A DNA stretch of 64,000 nt from Ctena decussata (Eukaryota; Mollusca; Bivalvia; Lucinida; Lucinidae), in the NCBI GenBank assembly GCA_963989385.1, contig OZ022500.1:113439842-113503841 (forward strand). The letters are read 5' to 3'. The notes under the pieces were generated by a model. The model was not told where the DNA came from and made no database searches. It saw nothing but the letters and a program-made list of their open reading frames with translations. Below are positions 36,216 to 48,965 of the stretch, piece after piece. How positions within the stretch are numbered: the first letter of the stretch is position 1; each line of letters starts with the position of its first letter. A program made the translations under genes and the position numbers.

Positions 36216-37260
36216 ATCCATTGGTTCTAGAGATATGGTAGATTATATTGAATTCAAAGTACCAAAATTAAAGAAAATTGACAGTGTCTTTAAAAGGAAT
36301 TCTGCAGACATAAGATTTTACTTTGAAAGGTAGAAATTGAGAAAAGATGTCCCCAAAGACATTATTTTAACTCATAAAAGAAGGTATATATGAATGCCAT
36401 TAAATTTGAAGGAGAAATATAGCTTATAATATGACTCCCCTGGTTCATGCTGATTTACCCCACCCACATTATTAACCCCATAATTCCAAAAGTAGGGCTT
36501 ACGGAGCTTAACCACTATTGATTCAGTATAGCGGACACTTCAGGCTAATCATCAGCTGAAAATAAAACATTTTGCTCTTGGGCAGAAAAAGGGCCTTATG
36601 GGTACCGCCCTTTGATCCCAAACATTCTGCATTTAGAATGTGACGTCTTAAACATCGCTTGTCTTTTGTAAATTTAAATTTTACCCAATACCATAAGTGT
36701 TAATTCTTCCAGTTACAGTGCAAAAGATGTTGAGTGTTTCAGATATTCCTTTTCTCCAAAACACATGGACACGCCAAACTAACAAGACAAAAACTGGTAG
36801 AACTAGTCCACTGTTGCGAATGTGTTATGCTTACTTTGTGTGCGTTTCTTTTGGCGTTCAGTATAGTTCACCGTATCATGTCTGACAGCATTGCTTCTTC
36901 AATTGTACTTCGATGAGTTGAGCGTCAGACTAAATGACTGCTACATCCTCCTTCGTAAATCTGTTACGCATAGTTACGGGTGCGTACGATTAGTGCCTGA
37001 TAACCCATGTCTTTGACAGGGCCCACCGTAGTCCAGCTACTGTATTACATTTTCTCTGGTTTCAGATTGTCATTGAGTTTTCATATTTTTTTCCACTAAA
37101 GTCTATGGTTGCAGCACTTAAGATTTTCTTAGTTGCAAATGTAAAAATGTTTTAAGGATACGTTTTATAAACCTGAAACAAATTTACGGTACATCAAGTA
37201 TCAGTTGAAAATAGCAAATAGATAGCAAATACACGTACAAATGAACAATAAAACAAAATC
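36124..37260. repeat. Duplicated block H2 with empty insertion site
   Basis: Parallel to H1 but continuous through 37131-37160, where H1 carries the 1.95-kb element. Downstream words (TTTTAAGGATA, ATAGATAGCAA) match 34025-34120. Confidence 0.8.
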
Positions 37261-37381
37261 ATGCATTAAAAAGTATCCACTCGTTGGAGCCTGTTTAACA
37301 TAGGACAATTAACCGCACAAAAGGTAAGGGAACTCGGATTCATGCTCTGAAAAGAAGAAAGGTAAGCAGTAATCATGAATT

Positions 37382-37599
37382 GAGCCGCGACACGAGAAAA
37401 CCAATAAATTGGTTGTGCGCACAGCACAGACTCAGATTAGCCTGGGCATCTGCCCAGTCTGATCAGGGTCTTCATAGTGCGCTTATTGGGTAGCTAAGGG
37501 TCTAAGCTACCTCCATGCTGACAGTGAAGACTGATCAGACTGGGCGGATGTCTGCGCTGGGCGCACAACCACTTTGTTGGCTTTCTCGTGTCGCGGCTC
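37382..37599. mobile_element. Palindromic MITE, copy 2
   Basis: Same family as 10589-10824; TIR GAGCCGCGACACGAGAAAAC, AATT on both sides (37378-37381 and 37600-37603). Confidence 0.85.
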
Positions 37600-37814
37600 A
37601 ATTGATATAATCAGATTCAATATCCTGCCATCAAAACCAAAGGGAAAGACGTAGTTACATAAACTGGCAGCAGTTTGTGAAAGGCATGTACGGTAAACCA
37701 AACAGACAGCTCTTTCCCATATAGGTAGTCATTCAGCTACCTAAACTTTGCACTCATATAGGGTAGAGTCGTGTAACTTCGGACATTGGGGTAAATTCAG
37801 ACAGTGAATATCCA

Positions 37815-37845
37815 GATGAGACGGCTCATAATGAGCCGTCTCATC
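37815..37845. repeat. Fold-back short repeat, copy B
   Basis: A perfect 14-bp stem (GATGAGACGGCTCA) with loop TAA; homologous to 3756-3786. Confidence 0.75.
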
Positions 37846-38804
37846 AGGCTTTTCACTGGTTTGGCCAATTATTTTTGTTTTAGTTCCAAACAGCTGACAT
37901 ATAAAGGAAACAATGTCACTGTCCGAATTTACCCGCTGTCCGAAGTTATCCGACTCTCCCCTAATCGGAAAACAGAAGTATTGACATGGACAACAAGAAG
38001 AAGATAAGCGAGGAACTATAACAGAATTACGGCCTTGGAACGGTCAGAAGTAAATATTTGGGGGAGGGGGTGCTAAGTCCGGGTTTAACGGGACCCAAAC
38101 CCTCGTCCTTGGCTTCTGTAATGGTTCGGTCCGCGGGAAAGTTTTCTACCTCATCAATAAATCATCAAGGGAAACAAATAAATCATAAATAAACCGACGA
38201 TAAAGCAGAGATGGGAACTCGACAGAAACAAAGTGCTGCAACACGTGGAGATCCCTGGGATGTAACAACATCACTGAAATACAGGGGCAAAGGAAGACCA
38301 GTAGAATTCTTGTGGGACTTCCAACTTCTGAACTGATTTACGTAGGAAGAGCTTTTTTTTTGGTATTTTAGTATTCCTTGATAAGTTAAATATTTTGTCG
38401 AAGGTAAGACAATTCTCGATTCATTAATTATCAAGTTATTGTCCCTGATCATTACCCACCAGAGTGCATTTAAAAGGGAAGCAAAGCTATGAACATTGAC
38501 TGGGTTAACCTAAACGGCGATAGCTAGACCTAATTAGAAGAGAAGGCCAGAGCAAAACAAGAAATTAAACAAACTGCAAGGAAAGAGGCTTAAAATTGGT
38601 TGTTTGGTGGTGTTGGGTTATATGGCTCTTTGTGACAGTATTTCAGTCTATATGGAGTCTTCCCCCAGGAGAAAGAAAAGAGGTATGATAGGTGAGAGAA
38701 AAAAAATATCCAAACAACCCCACCCGCACCTACTGCAAGCACTGTAGGCCCTTGCCCCACTGTTATCAAAATTAATAGAACGCACCGGCAGAGAAAGTTA
38801 CCAG
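37846..38804. other. Unannotated stretch
   Basis: Nothing recognised. Confidence 0.5.
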
Positions 38805-38970
38805 GAGCGGCTGTAGCGTAGTGGATAACACTCCAGACTACCAATCCAGGGGTCGCAAGATCGATCCCCCGCTTTTCCGGTCTTTCGGATGAGACTTTAA
38901 ACCGAGGTCTTGTCTCCATATGACCTCGTTGTTGGTGGGAAGTTAAATCCGAGTTCACTCACTCACTCAC
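38805..38970 (+). mobile_element. tRNA-derived SINE
   Basis: Box A TAGCGTAGTGG near 38818, a box-B-like AGATCGATCCC near 38858, the central word TTTCGGATGAGACTTTAAACC shared with 11815-11835, and a (CACT)n tail. Confidence 0.75.
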
Positions 38971-39345
38971 TGAAAGTTACCCAGCTCCATCGCTCGATCC
39001 CAACTACTCCCTATAATAAGAAAGGTGCAAAAAGACAATTAGAAATAAGAAAAAAATGTTAATAAGAGAAGAATGGCAACAGTGTACCTTTTGAAATACT
39101 AAATCATATGAGCATGAATATAAAAGTATATCAGTTTTATTTTTAAATTTTCTTTCAAACTCGACTTTGAAAGCTTGATTATATGTCCCATTTAGATTGT
39201 TTTCAATATTCTTTGCAATCAGAGACGCATATAAGTTTGTCAGTGAACCATAATGATCCACGGTATAAAACCACGCAATTTGCCTTGTTATTCTGGGTAT
39301 TGAAGTAATTAACAGAATCTAGATATATGTATATTAAGATAGAAA

Positions 39346-40632
39346 CTAGAATGTGTCCATAGGACACGGATGCCCCCGCTTAGTGTCCTAAGTAAGATGG
39401 CGCCTTGTTTAAGGTACTGGCACTTGTAGGATAACTAGGTTCACAAAGGCAGACTTGTGTGGTACATGTTTTATTGGTTTCCTCAGGCAGATGTATTGTG
39501 CTTCTCGGATCAAGAGAAGTGTGGGGTGGGGGAGGGGGGGTGTGTGTGTGGGGGGGGGGGGGGGGGGGGGAAGAAGAGAGAGTGTTGGAAGGGGTGTCTT
39601 GACTGTGATATATGATAACATTCTGTATCTTATCACATAAATGGATGTCATGCAACTTTCCAAAAGAAAAAGCCCAGAAACAAGTAGGCTAACTTTTCAA
39701 AAACTTACAAACGGAAACATTTTTTTTAAATGAAGTTGAAAAAGGGCAATAACTCCAAAAGCAATTGGCGGATTGTACCCTAAATTGAACCTGGCCTGTA
39801 TTTTATAATTATATATCTGTGTAAAAAATATGAATCCAATACATTAATATTTTCAAAAGATAATGAACGGAAACCATGTTTTTTGGTACAAAATAAAGTC
39901 GAAAAAGGGCCATAACTCCCATAATAATTGACGGAATTTGCCCTAAATCGAACTTCATCTGTATCTTATGATTATATATCTGTGTATAAAATAGGAATCC
40001 AATACACTAACCTTCTTAAAAGATAATGAACGGAAACCATTTTTTTTCATACAAAATGAAATCGAAAAAGGGTTATAACTCCCACAATAATAGACGGATT
40101 TTACCCTAAATCGAATTTGACCTGTATTTTATGATTACATACCTGTGTATAAAATGTGAACCCATTACACCAATGTTTTCAAAAGATAATGAACGGAAAC
40201 CAGTTTCTCATACAAAATGAAGTCGAAAAAGGGCCATAACTCCCACAATAATAGACGGATTTTACCCTGAATCGAACTTGCCCTGTATTTTATGATTATA
40301 TATACCTGTGTATAAAATATGAATTCAATACACCAATATTTTCAAAAGATATCGAACGGAAACCATTTTTTCATACAAAATGAAGTCGAAAAAGGGTCAT
40401 AACTCGCACAATACTAGACGGATTTTACCCAACATCAAATCTGACCTGTATTTTATGATTATATACCTGTGTATAAAATATGAATTCAATACACCGATGT
40501 TTTCAAAAGGTATCGCACGGAAACCATTTTCGTACGGGACGTATAGGACGTACGTACGTACAGGACAGGACGTGCGTACGGACAGCGGTGATATTATATG
40601 CTCCCCCCCATTTTTAATGGCGGGGGCATAAA
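39346..40632 (-). mobile_element. Rolling-circle-type family 2, copy 2, five ~162-bp monomers
   Basis: In minus reading the 5' end is TTTTTATGCCCCCGCC. The 3' end is GCGGGGGCATCC, hairpin GTGTCC-TAT-GGACAC, ATTCTAG, host TT. Five monomers carry GAAAAAGGG(C/T)(C/A)ATAACTC at about 39737, 39901, 40064, 40223 and 40387. The terminal word ATGCCCCCGC is inverted just inside the 3' hairpin, as in family 1. A GT/G run (39537-39570) is inside. No protein. Confidence 0.75.
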
Positions 40633-42272
40633 AAAGTACACGTATTACCTACTGAATTCGATATACGACCTTTCCTGTCGGATCTTTGCGGTACAGTGGC
40701 TACTGTAGTATTGTGTCTGCACCCGTTATGTCAATCTCACATACGCAACAGTTATCACGCAGTAGACATAGCTGGTAGTATTTGCGCAAGGAATTATCAC
40801 AGCACGGATTTAAACATTATGCAGTAAACAATGCGTATGCGTGCATGCTCTTGTGCAAATGCAGTTGATTCTCGTTATCTCAAAAACTGATATCTCAATG
40901 TACCCTCATATCAAAAAAATATAGTTTGGACACATTTCCTAGTTAAGAAATAGATCATTTCTAGCAGTGATTGTTGAGTAATAATTCACGGGGGTGTAAT
41001 CCCCCCCTCCCCACACACAAATCGTATGCAGTATTCAGCCAACATTAGAGAGCATTCAGTACGCAGAGTCATGGTATATTCAGTACGCAGAGTCATGGTA
41101 CGCAGTATACAAGAAACACAGCAAATCGTATGCGTACTCGCATAAATAGACAAAAAAATCGGCAGTCATTCAATAAAAAAATGTGCGAAGATGTAGTGAT
41201 TTCCTGTTGCATGACCTGACAATTGTAGAGAACATAGCAAAAGCGCCTCTTGGAAACCTTTCACATTTCAGCCATTAGCAGATGTATCAAGGTATCAAAG
41301 TGGCGCTTTTTCTATAGTGTGTGGGGCCTGATGCCGAACTGTTTGTGCGTATCTTTCTATTCTACACGGTACAAGCACTTATAGAGTTAATAGGAAAACA
41401 ATCAGCATGACATTGTGCGCATGCTCTTATGCATGAGCAACATAAATGTTGCAGTAGACAGTCTGGAGTTGACAATTGACAGGAAAAATTGTATATGAAA
41501 TCCCATAAGGAATCGTAATATACACCTCAAAATTAGATAAGGGTACGTTCGTACATTTAGAACCATTTTCCATCGAAGTTGGCATGCACACTAACCAGTG
41601 AAACGGCGTGATACAACCAGTGACTAATCAAAGGGCCGATAGCCCGGAAATGACAGATTCTGTCATAATAAAGTCATGGTACAAATGTATGGTCGGTTGG
41701 TCAAAATAATTTCAAACTGCAGCATTATTCGGTGTATATAGTTCAACTCAAATACATAAAGTAGATTTGTGTAAATGAACATTTAAGCGCAAAACAGGTT
41801 ATACACCTGCCAAAATGCTATCTCCTGTATGCACCTAATTTCTGAATCCCGACAACGATAACTTCATAGATACCCTCTTGTACTCGTCCGTCGGTAATAC
41901 GAAATATCGCAAACATTGGGTGGACTTAAAAGTCAGTGAAAATTATGAAGATATAGAATTCGGAATATTATACTAAGTAAGTTTATAACCTTTGTAGCAG
42001 TTGTAAAGGGGCAGCTAATCTATTTTACTTGAAAAAAAAAAGTTTAATTCGGGGAGGGGGGGGGGGGGTATAGAAACAATGCGCTTAAAGGGGGGGGGGG
42101 GGGGGGAATACAGTAACGAAACCGCAGTTTGCGGATTGAATTCTAAAATGCACTTTGTTTTCGTTACATTTTCTGGTCGCTGATATTATTATTCAGATAC
42201 TTACAATTATATATGTATATAATTAAACACGCACAAGAGTTCTCAATATGTAATTAATTTCGTACAATTAAA
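40633..42272. other. Unannotated stretch
   Basis: Holds a small direct repeat (TTCAGTACGCAGAGTCATGG, about 41056 and 41079) and G runs near 42052-42068 and 42091-42106. Nothing else recognised. Confidence 0.5.
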
Positions 42273-42957
42273 ATCTTGAAGAGATCTTTCAAGAGCAGAG
42301 AACACATTCAGAAGGAGGAACATAGGTCAGACTATGTACTTTCGGCTAATAAAGCCTCCTAAGTGACCCTGACATTATCTGGTGACGAAACCATACTGTA
42401 ATACTTAATTTTGATTGGGCAGTCGATTCAAAGACTGCTTGGTATCACAAAGGATCCAAATAATGTAAAAGACGATGATCTAGAATAAGAGTTTAAACCA
42501 ATCTAAAATTTCAGATTCCTCAGAACATATCCTCTGATCTCAAAGGACGAAAATAAAATATAATCTGCACTATGGATGATGTACGGGGAGACGTTTTACG
42601 GCCGCCACACGGCACAACACCAGCTGAGTAAAGTAAAATTAAAATCTTAAAGAGATCCTTCAAGAGCAGAGAACACATTCAGAAGGAGGAGCATGGGCCT
42701 GAGTACGTAGTTTCGGCTAATAAAGCCTTCTCAGTGACCCTGACAATATCTGGTGACGAAACCGGAGAAACCATACTATAATTTCTTAATTCTAATTGGG
42801 CAGTCGATTCAAAGACTGCTTAGTATAAAAAAGGATCCAAATAATGTAAAAGACGATGATCTAGAATAAGAGTCTAAACCAATCTAAAATTTCAGATTCC
42901 TCAGAACATATCCTCTGATCTCAAAGGACGAAAATAAAATATAATCTGCACTATGGC
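42273..42957 (+). repeat. Repeat R, two tandem copies upstream of the LINE
   Basis: Copy 1 is about 42273-42628 and copy 2 about 42642-42957. Both carry CTTCAAGAGCAGAGAACACA, AGTGACCCTGACA(T/A)TATCTGG and GGACGAAAATAAAATATAATC. Copy 1 ends ACGTTTTACGG...ACCAGCTG; copy 2 breaks off at GCACTATGG. Lying just before LINE ORF1, the pair may be 5'UTR monomers, but other copies at 48966 and 4665 leave an independent repeat possible. Confidence 0.7.
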
Positions 42958-43128
42958 TGATGAAGCCTGTTTTGTTTATCCAGATCTTCTCAGCATAATG
43001 ATCTTCCGAACACTTCATTTCTGAGTGTAAGAATACGTACAACTGTGAAAGCCACTTTCCAAAATACGCTTGTGACAGCCTTGGATGACAGAATCATGAC
43101 CGACCATTAACCACTTATACATGAAATC

Positions 43129-43958
43129 ATGTGTAAGGCTGTGAAGCTAGGTAGTGCGGCAAATTTTAATCATACACTTGGCACTCAACTGAAAAACTTA
43201 ATAGACCGAAGAGAGAAAATTAAAGATTTAGAAAATACCTGTGCAGATACTGATCATCCGTGTCCCAATCGTTCCAAAAGTCCCCAGTCGTTCAAAACTG
43301 TATTGGGTGTATCCCAGTCAGCCGATGACTGTATGACCAAGCGTGAACAGAATCATATCGATACCAAATGCCCGCGAAGTGGGCGAAACTGTCAAACGCG
43401 CGGTGCTTTTTGTGAAGAGGGTAACGATTGGATCCACTATTTCTGTGATCGACTCACTGAAGATAAGATAAACAGACTCCTGAAGGATAAAGGGTTTATT
43501 TATGTGTGTAAGCGTTGCAGAAGTAGGGGTGAAAACACAAGCTTGAAGATACAATATCATCCACAATATCAAATTCCCAACTTAGCTCAGTCATCTAAAT
43601 TAGACACAAATGTAGATATCCAGCCAGTAAATACTACAGCGGCAGAGCTGATATTCTGATATTAGGTGAAGAAAGGGGTGTTGTGTGTGAAGCTTGCCAA
43701 GCAGAAATGGAAGTAAGTGAGAGTAGGTGTATCATGTGTCTGGGATATTGCCACAATGAGCGTATGTTCCCAGATGAACAGGGGGATGTATGTATGGGAC
43801 GTGCAGCGGCCCAGTCGCAAGTAGATCAGAGCAGTGTGGTGGCAGTAGTTACTTCCTGTTCACAAAATACAAGCTCACAAGTATCAGGGGAAGAGATTGG
43901 AGCAGAACCAGCTGCCAGTGTGCAAGTCGGAATGAATGATAAGGAATCCCAAATATAA
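43129..43958 (+). pseudogene. LINE ORF1, N-terminal part with PHD-like zinc finger (broken)
   Basis: A first frame (43129-43659, 176 aa) holds a zinc-binding cluster: Cys81, Cys88, Cys95, His103, Cys106, Cys127, Cys130, with the WIHYFC signature of PHD fingers. PHD-type fingers are known in ORF1 proteins of some non-LTR retrotransposons. The frame stops at 43657, then a second frame (43683-43958) adds another cysteine cluster (CEACQ, CIMCLGYCHNE). A frameshift lies between. The second frame ends exactly where the inserted rolling-circle terminus begins (43959), and its continuation, a coiled-coil region, resumes at 60962. No promoter is evident. Assignment as LINE ORF1 depends on that continuation. 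Confidence 0.6.
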
Positions 43959-43994
43959 CAAGAGGGCCATGAGGCCCTGAATCGCTCACCTGAG
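43959..43994 (-). other. Rolling-circle-type 3' terminus
   Basis: Plus-strand CAAG, then AGGGCC-ATGA-GGCCCT, then GAATCG and CTCACCTGAG. Only these ~36 bp are shared with the copy at 32067; beyond them the sequence is different. Confidence 0.75.
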
Positions 43995-46900
43995 ACATTA
44001 TCACAAAAAATCTCTTCTGAGCTATTATGTGAGCAGGCTGCCACCTAGGATCATGGATCAAAGGTTTTATCATTTATATTGGTGAGAAGGCCAACTTAAT
44101 CATGTGACACAATTAATATCTGACTATGAATGGATATTAAATACAGGCTGGGTATCTAATACACGATGGATGATGATGTGATTTTATACCAAATGCAAGC
44201 CAGCACAATGGTTGATTCCTGGTTTCTTATCTTTACTTCTAAAAGCATTCATATAGAGTATAATGCATAGAGTGCATACTGGCAAGTCCTTGAAGTTAAA
44301 TGACATGTTAACCCTTTATAGACCAGAAATCTGTCTTGGGGACATATGCCTACAGCACTCCACAGTTAAGATGCCGCAGAATGTGGAATCTGGTCAGGGT
44401 CAACACTGTTTGCTTACAGGAATTTCTATGGAAAATACAATAAAAGTGAAAACATCCACTAGAAACCCCTAGAATTAGTAATGGACCCATCCACATGATA
44501 AGGATGGGCAAGTCCACTCGGCAAAAATGGGTTAAGGGTAATTTTGGAAGGGGAACCCTTCATCTTATAGGTGGATAAGTATGATAAATGTGCACTTGGT
44601 AAACAGAAGGAAAATAAAAGATATGAAAGTTCTTTTATTTATTTTTTTTCCTCAGATTAACACGGCAACAAATGCTTTTATACTAGAGCTAGATTTTGAA
44701 AAGCTGCCACCTTAAAGAATCTCCAAACACTGGTGCCCAGACTAGCTTGTCCATATGTGCAGTTTTTCCAAATAATGGACCTTATAAATTTTCCAGTTAT
44801 ACATGTAGTGTCCTTGCATGAGCACAAGCTGATCTGAGCATCTCTAACCCAGTATATCTGTGCAGCTTTCCCTGGGTATTAATTTACAAGATGGGAATCA
44901 CGTGAATAGGTAACAAAACTGTTATATCCTAAATGATTTTTCATAAAGTAAAGTGCAGATACCTTGTCTTCAGTTCAAACAAACAACTATTTAAATTATT
45001 TTATGCTCTGAGTGTAGTTTTCAACATAGCTCAAGCAAAGGTTATCTGAATTTGCTTGAGGTTGCTTTGAAAAATACAGCATGGAAACATCTTTTAGGTA
45101 ACGGCTTGCTGTAAAAGTGACAAGGTATCAGCACTTTGCTGTATGAAAATTTATTGAGTAGATTATAGAATAATGATAAATTTCTGACCCTTTCTGTCCA
45201 ACTATAGGTACAAAATGTCAAGTAATGGGGGGTCGGTTGGCATGGAGGTGCTCACTCCCTCTTTCTGGGAGACGGCCCGATACAGACTGAAATATTGTCT
45301 CAACGGGCCGTTAAACTCAAAACATCCAACCAACCAACCCACCGTATGATTTCATTAATTCAAATTTACAAATAAACAAATTAAGATATCCACTGTGTAT
45401 TTTGCCTCCTGTTAAGCTGATATATCAAATTCATGATTTACAACTAAGAACATCAAACCCCACCTGGGAAAAAATACTGAATAAACATTGACTCAACACT
45501 GATTGAATGGCATACCATTGAATCAATATTTATTCAATGTTTTGTGCCTGCTTTGAAGACATTTAAACCATTTAGCTTATACAGACATATTCATAGCTTA
45601 AATAAGATATTATTATTTGCAGATTGGTAGTATACTGTCTCAGAAAAGAAATGGTACATAATTACAACTGTCAACAGGTTTATGATAATTTAGTTCAGTC
45701 CATGTCTCTAGGCCATCTTAATCCAACCGCTAAGATACTCTTATTCTTCAGAGTTAATTTCAAAAAAGGCTGACAAGATAACTAGAGAGTCTAAATGAAA
45801 TTAATATACCAGGTGTGTGCTTCATTTGCATTGCCATAGTGTTCATGCATCAAGAAATTCCAAATGTCTCCCTTTGGTATGGCATTTCAGAGCTAAACCA
45901 GGAACTGCTCAGAGGTAATGTATTTGGCTATAGATATCTATCACAATGACACAAGGTATTCCACATGGAAGAACATTAACAGGATGCTGGTAGGAGTAGC
46001 CTCTGCTGACAAACGCCATATCATAACATGCATTGTTGGAACAGCAGTCATTGTCTGGCCACAAGTATGTAGTTTGTTGTGTCTGGCCACCAGTATGTAG
46101 TTTGTTGTGACAACTGACGTGTTAAATTAGATGAAATTTTGTCTTAAACAGTTATGAAACTGTGGCATTAATACCATGAGATCTTCATAACATGCCATAT
46201 CCTGTAGTGTACATAATTATAACATCTGAGAAGCATTCAGCGTGTTTCCTGCATTCTCTCTGGAGTACGTCGTGACAACTTTCAAAAGCAGAATACTGAT
46301 TCAGCATAAAACACCACTGCTTTTCCACTGATATTGAGTCGTTTGAATGTGTGGCTGTGCCTACTGAGCCCTGTCATAATAAAATATAACGTTTATGTAA
46401 CAGTTTTGAGCATGACCTTCTTACTGGCAATGGTTATCAACTGCTCCGTGAATTTAGTATCATCTTGGTAGAACTGTATCGTATGTTAGATTCCAACATT
46501 CAAGAAATGTCTGATTCTGATCTGATCAAGCTACGATTCTTAGTCTTTTTCAAATATTTGTTTATTTGATGTAATCCACATTCTGTACTTCACACTGGTT
46601 GTCCTACAAGTTAATTATCAGATACTTTCCTTCTCGGTTACAGACAGATGGCTGGCCAAAGATCAAACTTCAGGCCCACTGATCAATAAATTAGAAAAAG
46701 GTGCTTGAAAACTGGTATATCAAATATTTAACCTTGATTTTTAAGTGTCATTCCACTGTAACTTTGTATCATTTCTTTCTTTCAGTCAGTTTACTACAGT
46801 TTCCACTCTCATAAGGAGGAAATTCCAAGACTGACATACCACTAGTGGTCCAAGATAGAAAATACATATATATTAATATATTAAAGATGTCTTCTTGAAA

Positions 46901-47007
46901 ATCTGTACATGCAGTGAAACCGTGGTAGAAGTTGTTTGAAATTATATTTATTTGGCTAAATGGGACTTGTTGATTTCTCTTTCTATATATACATGTATAT
47001 ATATATA
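43995..47007. other. Helentron 3'-side interior, largely unannotated
   Basis: No coding region recognised. A SINE-tail fragment lies at 45228-45345. A 28-bp direct duplication (TCTGGCCAC-AGTATGTAG) is at about 46053-46108. Confidence 0.5.
45228..45345 (+). mobile_element. SINE 3' fragment
   Basis: GACGGCCCGAT...ACGGGCCGTTAAAC is followed by a (CCAA)n tail. The tRNA head is absent. Confidence 0.5.
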
Positions 47008-47009
47008 TA

Positions 47010-47322
47010 CCGTAATCGACCCATTTACCGCACCGTGCGCTTAACTTTTTCAAAATTGCAACAAAAAGATGTGGTTAAAATGTATCTAATAACCGCACAC
47101 TCAGAACAATGAAATGCAGGGTGACTGGAAAGACGCAACATGGGTAGGACTGGAAATACCTTGTGTTTATACTTTTTATGATATGAAAGCCTTGGGTTCC
47201 CTGTTAGTTATTGGGTTTTGTGAGAGTTTCAAAGAAAAAGCAGTGTGCGCTTGTGCAGTTTTTCCAGAAAATGCCTTGGTGTGCGGTTATAGGGGCATGT
47301 GCAGTAAATGGGTCGATTACGG
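47010..47322. mobile_element. MITE with TA duplication (Tc1/mariner-like candidate)
   Basis: CCGTAATCGACCCATTTAC at the left and its exact complement GTAAATGGGTCGATTACGG at the right are flanked by TA on both sides. Total 313 bp; the short frame inside is not a recognised protein. Confidence 0.75.
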
Positions 47323-47452
47323 TAAACTGTTTCATTAATTTGACTTGACAGTAGTTTGAGATATCACTGGTTTAGATAGCAAACCTTTTATAGAAAATGG
47401 CATTCTCAGAAAATCAATATGATGCTTCAACAGGTGGATGTACTGTGCCTAA

Positions 47453-47690
47453 ATTTTGGGCCACCTAAATATATTTAATTTTCCATTTGGGACAAATGGA
47501 AAAATAACTATTTTAAGGTGTTCCAATACTTAAGCATATTACTTAATACTTAATACTAATACTAATACAGCTGGATGTAATGTGCCTAAATTTGGGGACA
47601 CCTAAATATATTTAATTTTCCATTTGGGACAAATGGAAAAATAATTATGTTAAGGTGTCCCAATACTTAAGCACATTACTTAATACTTAA
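47453..47690. repeat. Two ~125-bp direct repeats with a hairpin
   Basis: Each unit carries TTTTCCATTTG-GGAC-AAATGGAAAA, a 10-bp or longer stem, within GCCTAAATTT...CACCTAAATATATTTAA and ends in ACTTAATACTTAA. Confidence 0.75.
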
Positions 47691-48965
47691 CAGATGATTC
47701 TGAAAGATACATACCTACAAGAAATGAGAAAGTAAAACAGTACAAGAAATGAAAAAGTTTACAGCAGATATAAAAAAATTGGTCTTGGTTTCAATGAAAA
47801 CATAATGCATTGCTACTCTTACTTAATGAAAATTCAGCAGGAACGTATGTGTTTCACCTATGAGCTCACTGTCATGAGAGCTAAAACAGATAGCTGCAAT
47901 AAAGTTCAAGATGCCACTTTCACCACTTGAAATGTATTACCTGTAATTCACTTTCTAGTATTTGCGGACATGACACAGAAGAATGTCTTGAAATATTGTA
48001 TTACAGTACAAGAACAACTGCACAACACAGAAGGAAACTAACATGCACAGCAATTCTGGTATGAAGTGTGCATACTAATATACGCTAAAATGCCCTACAA
48101 CACTATGTAACTAAATATTTTTAAATTATTAAGACTTCTTTAGCATAAGCTATTTATGACAATATTAATTAACAAATTATTTCAAATTTTTGGCTTCCTG
48201 GCCTAAATGCTGAAATCAAACTACATGTTTCACAGCTGCACCTCCATGACAGTTTGAAAACAATTTACAATGCTGTGCTATTGACAATGTGATGTTACTT
48301 TCTGCTAAAAGCCACATTTCTTCTAATACACTAAGCAAAGTTAGGACTTTTCTTACAAGAAACACCATGAGGCAAAATCCAACATTCCAAATATCATTCA
48401 TTATGCTCCCATATTCCAATAACCCTCATTTAGAGACAAAGCCATGAAAAATTATTGAATGTAACCTAACCAGAATTTAAAAAGCAGAAGGACTTTCATT
48501 CATACTCACTATTTGGATTTTAATTACAAAGCAACCAGTGCACAGCAAGATTATACTGGTCATTGCTGGGTCTGCAGTATTTGCCAAGTTCCAAAATCTA
48601 TCTCCAAGGAGGACAAATGTATTGTCAATTTAAATTCAAACATTACAGTTATTTAAGAGAGGGCTGCACACCTCAATGTGTGCCGCCATCCACGCCAAGG
48701 GAAATCACTTTTGTGACTTCTTGTCTGCCTCCGACATTGAACTCATACAAAATTTGGGTTTACATCCAAATGAAAGCATCTGCCCAAAGTGGAGAAAATT
48801 CTTCCCTAAGATTCCTATTGAGAAGGAAGGCAGAGTTGTTTCCCTTAAAATTTATTCAAAATACTGTAAAAATGCTAAAAATCGGAACTCCCAAAACAAT
48901 TAAAACAATTACCATAAGTGTCCCAAACAATGGAACAGTTAACTCTGCAATGCAATAACAGGTAT

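Noticed and set aside
40540..40580. GTACGTACGTAC palindromic words as a regulatory site
   Set aside because: Low-complexity expansion near the 5' end of a family-2 copy, analogous to the GGACG arrays of family 1.
43129..43659. Host PHD-finger gene
   Set aside because: Intronless, frameshifted, followed by a second cysteine cluster and, past the insertion, by LINE coiled-coil, endonuclease and reverse transcriptase remains.
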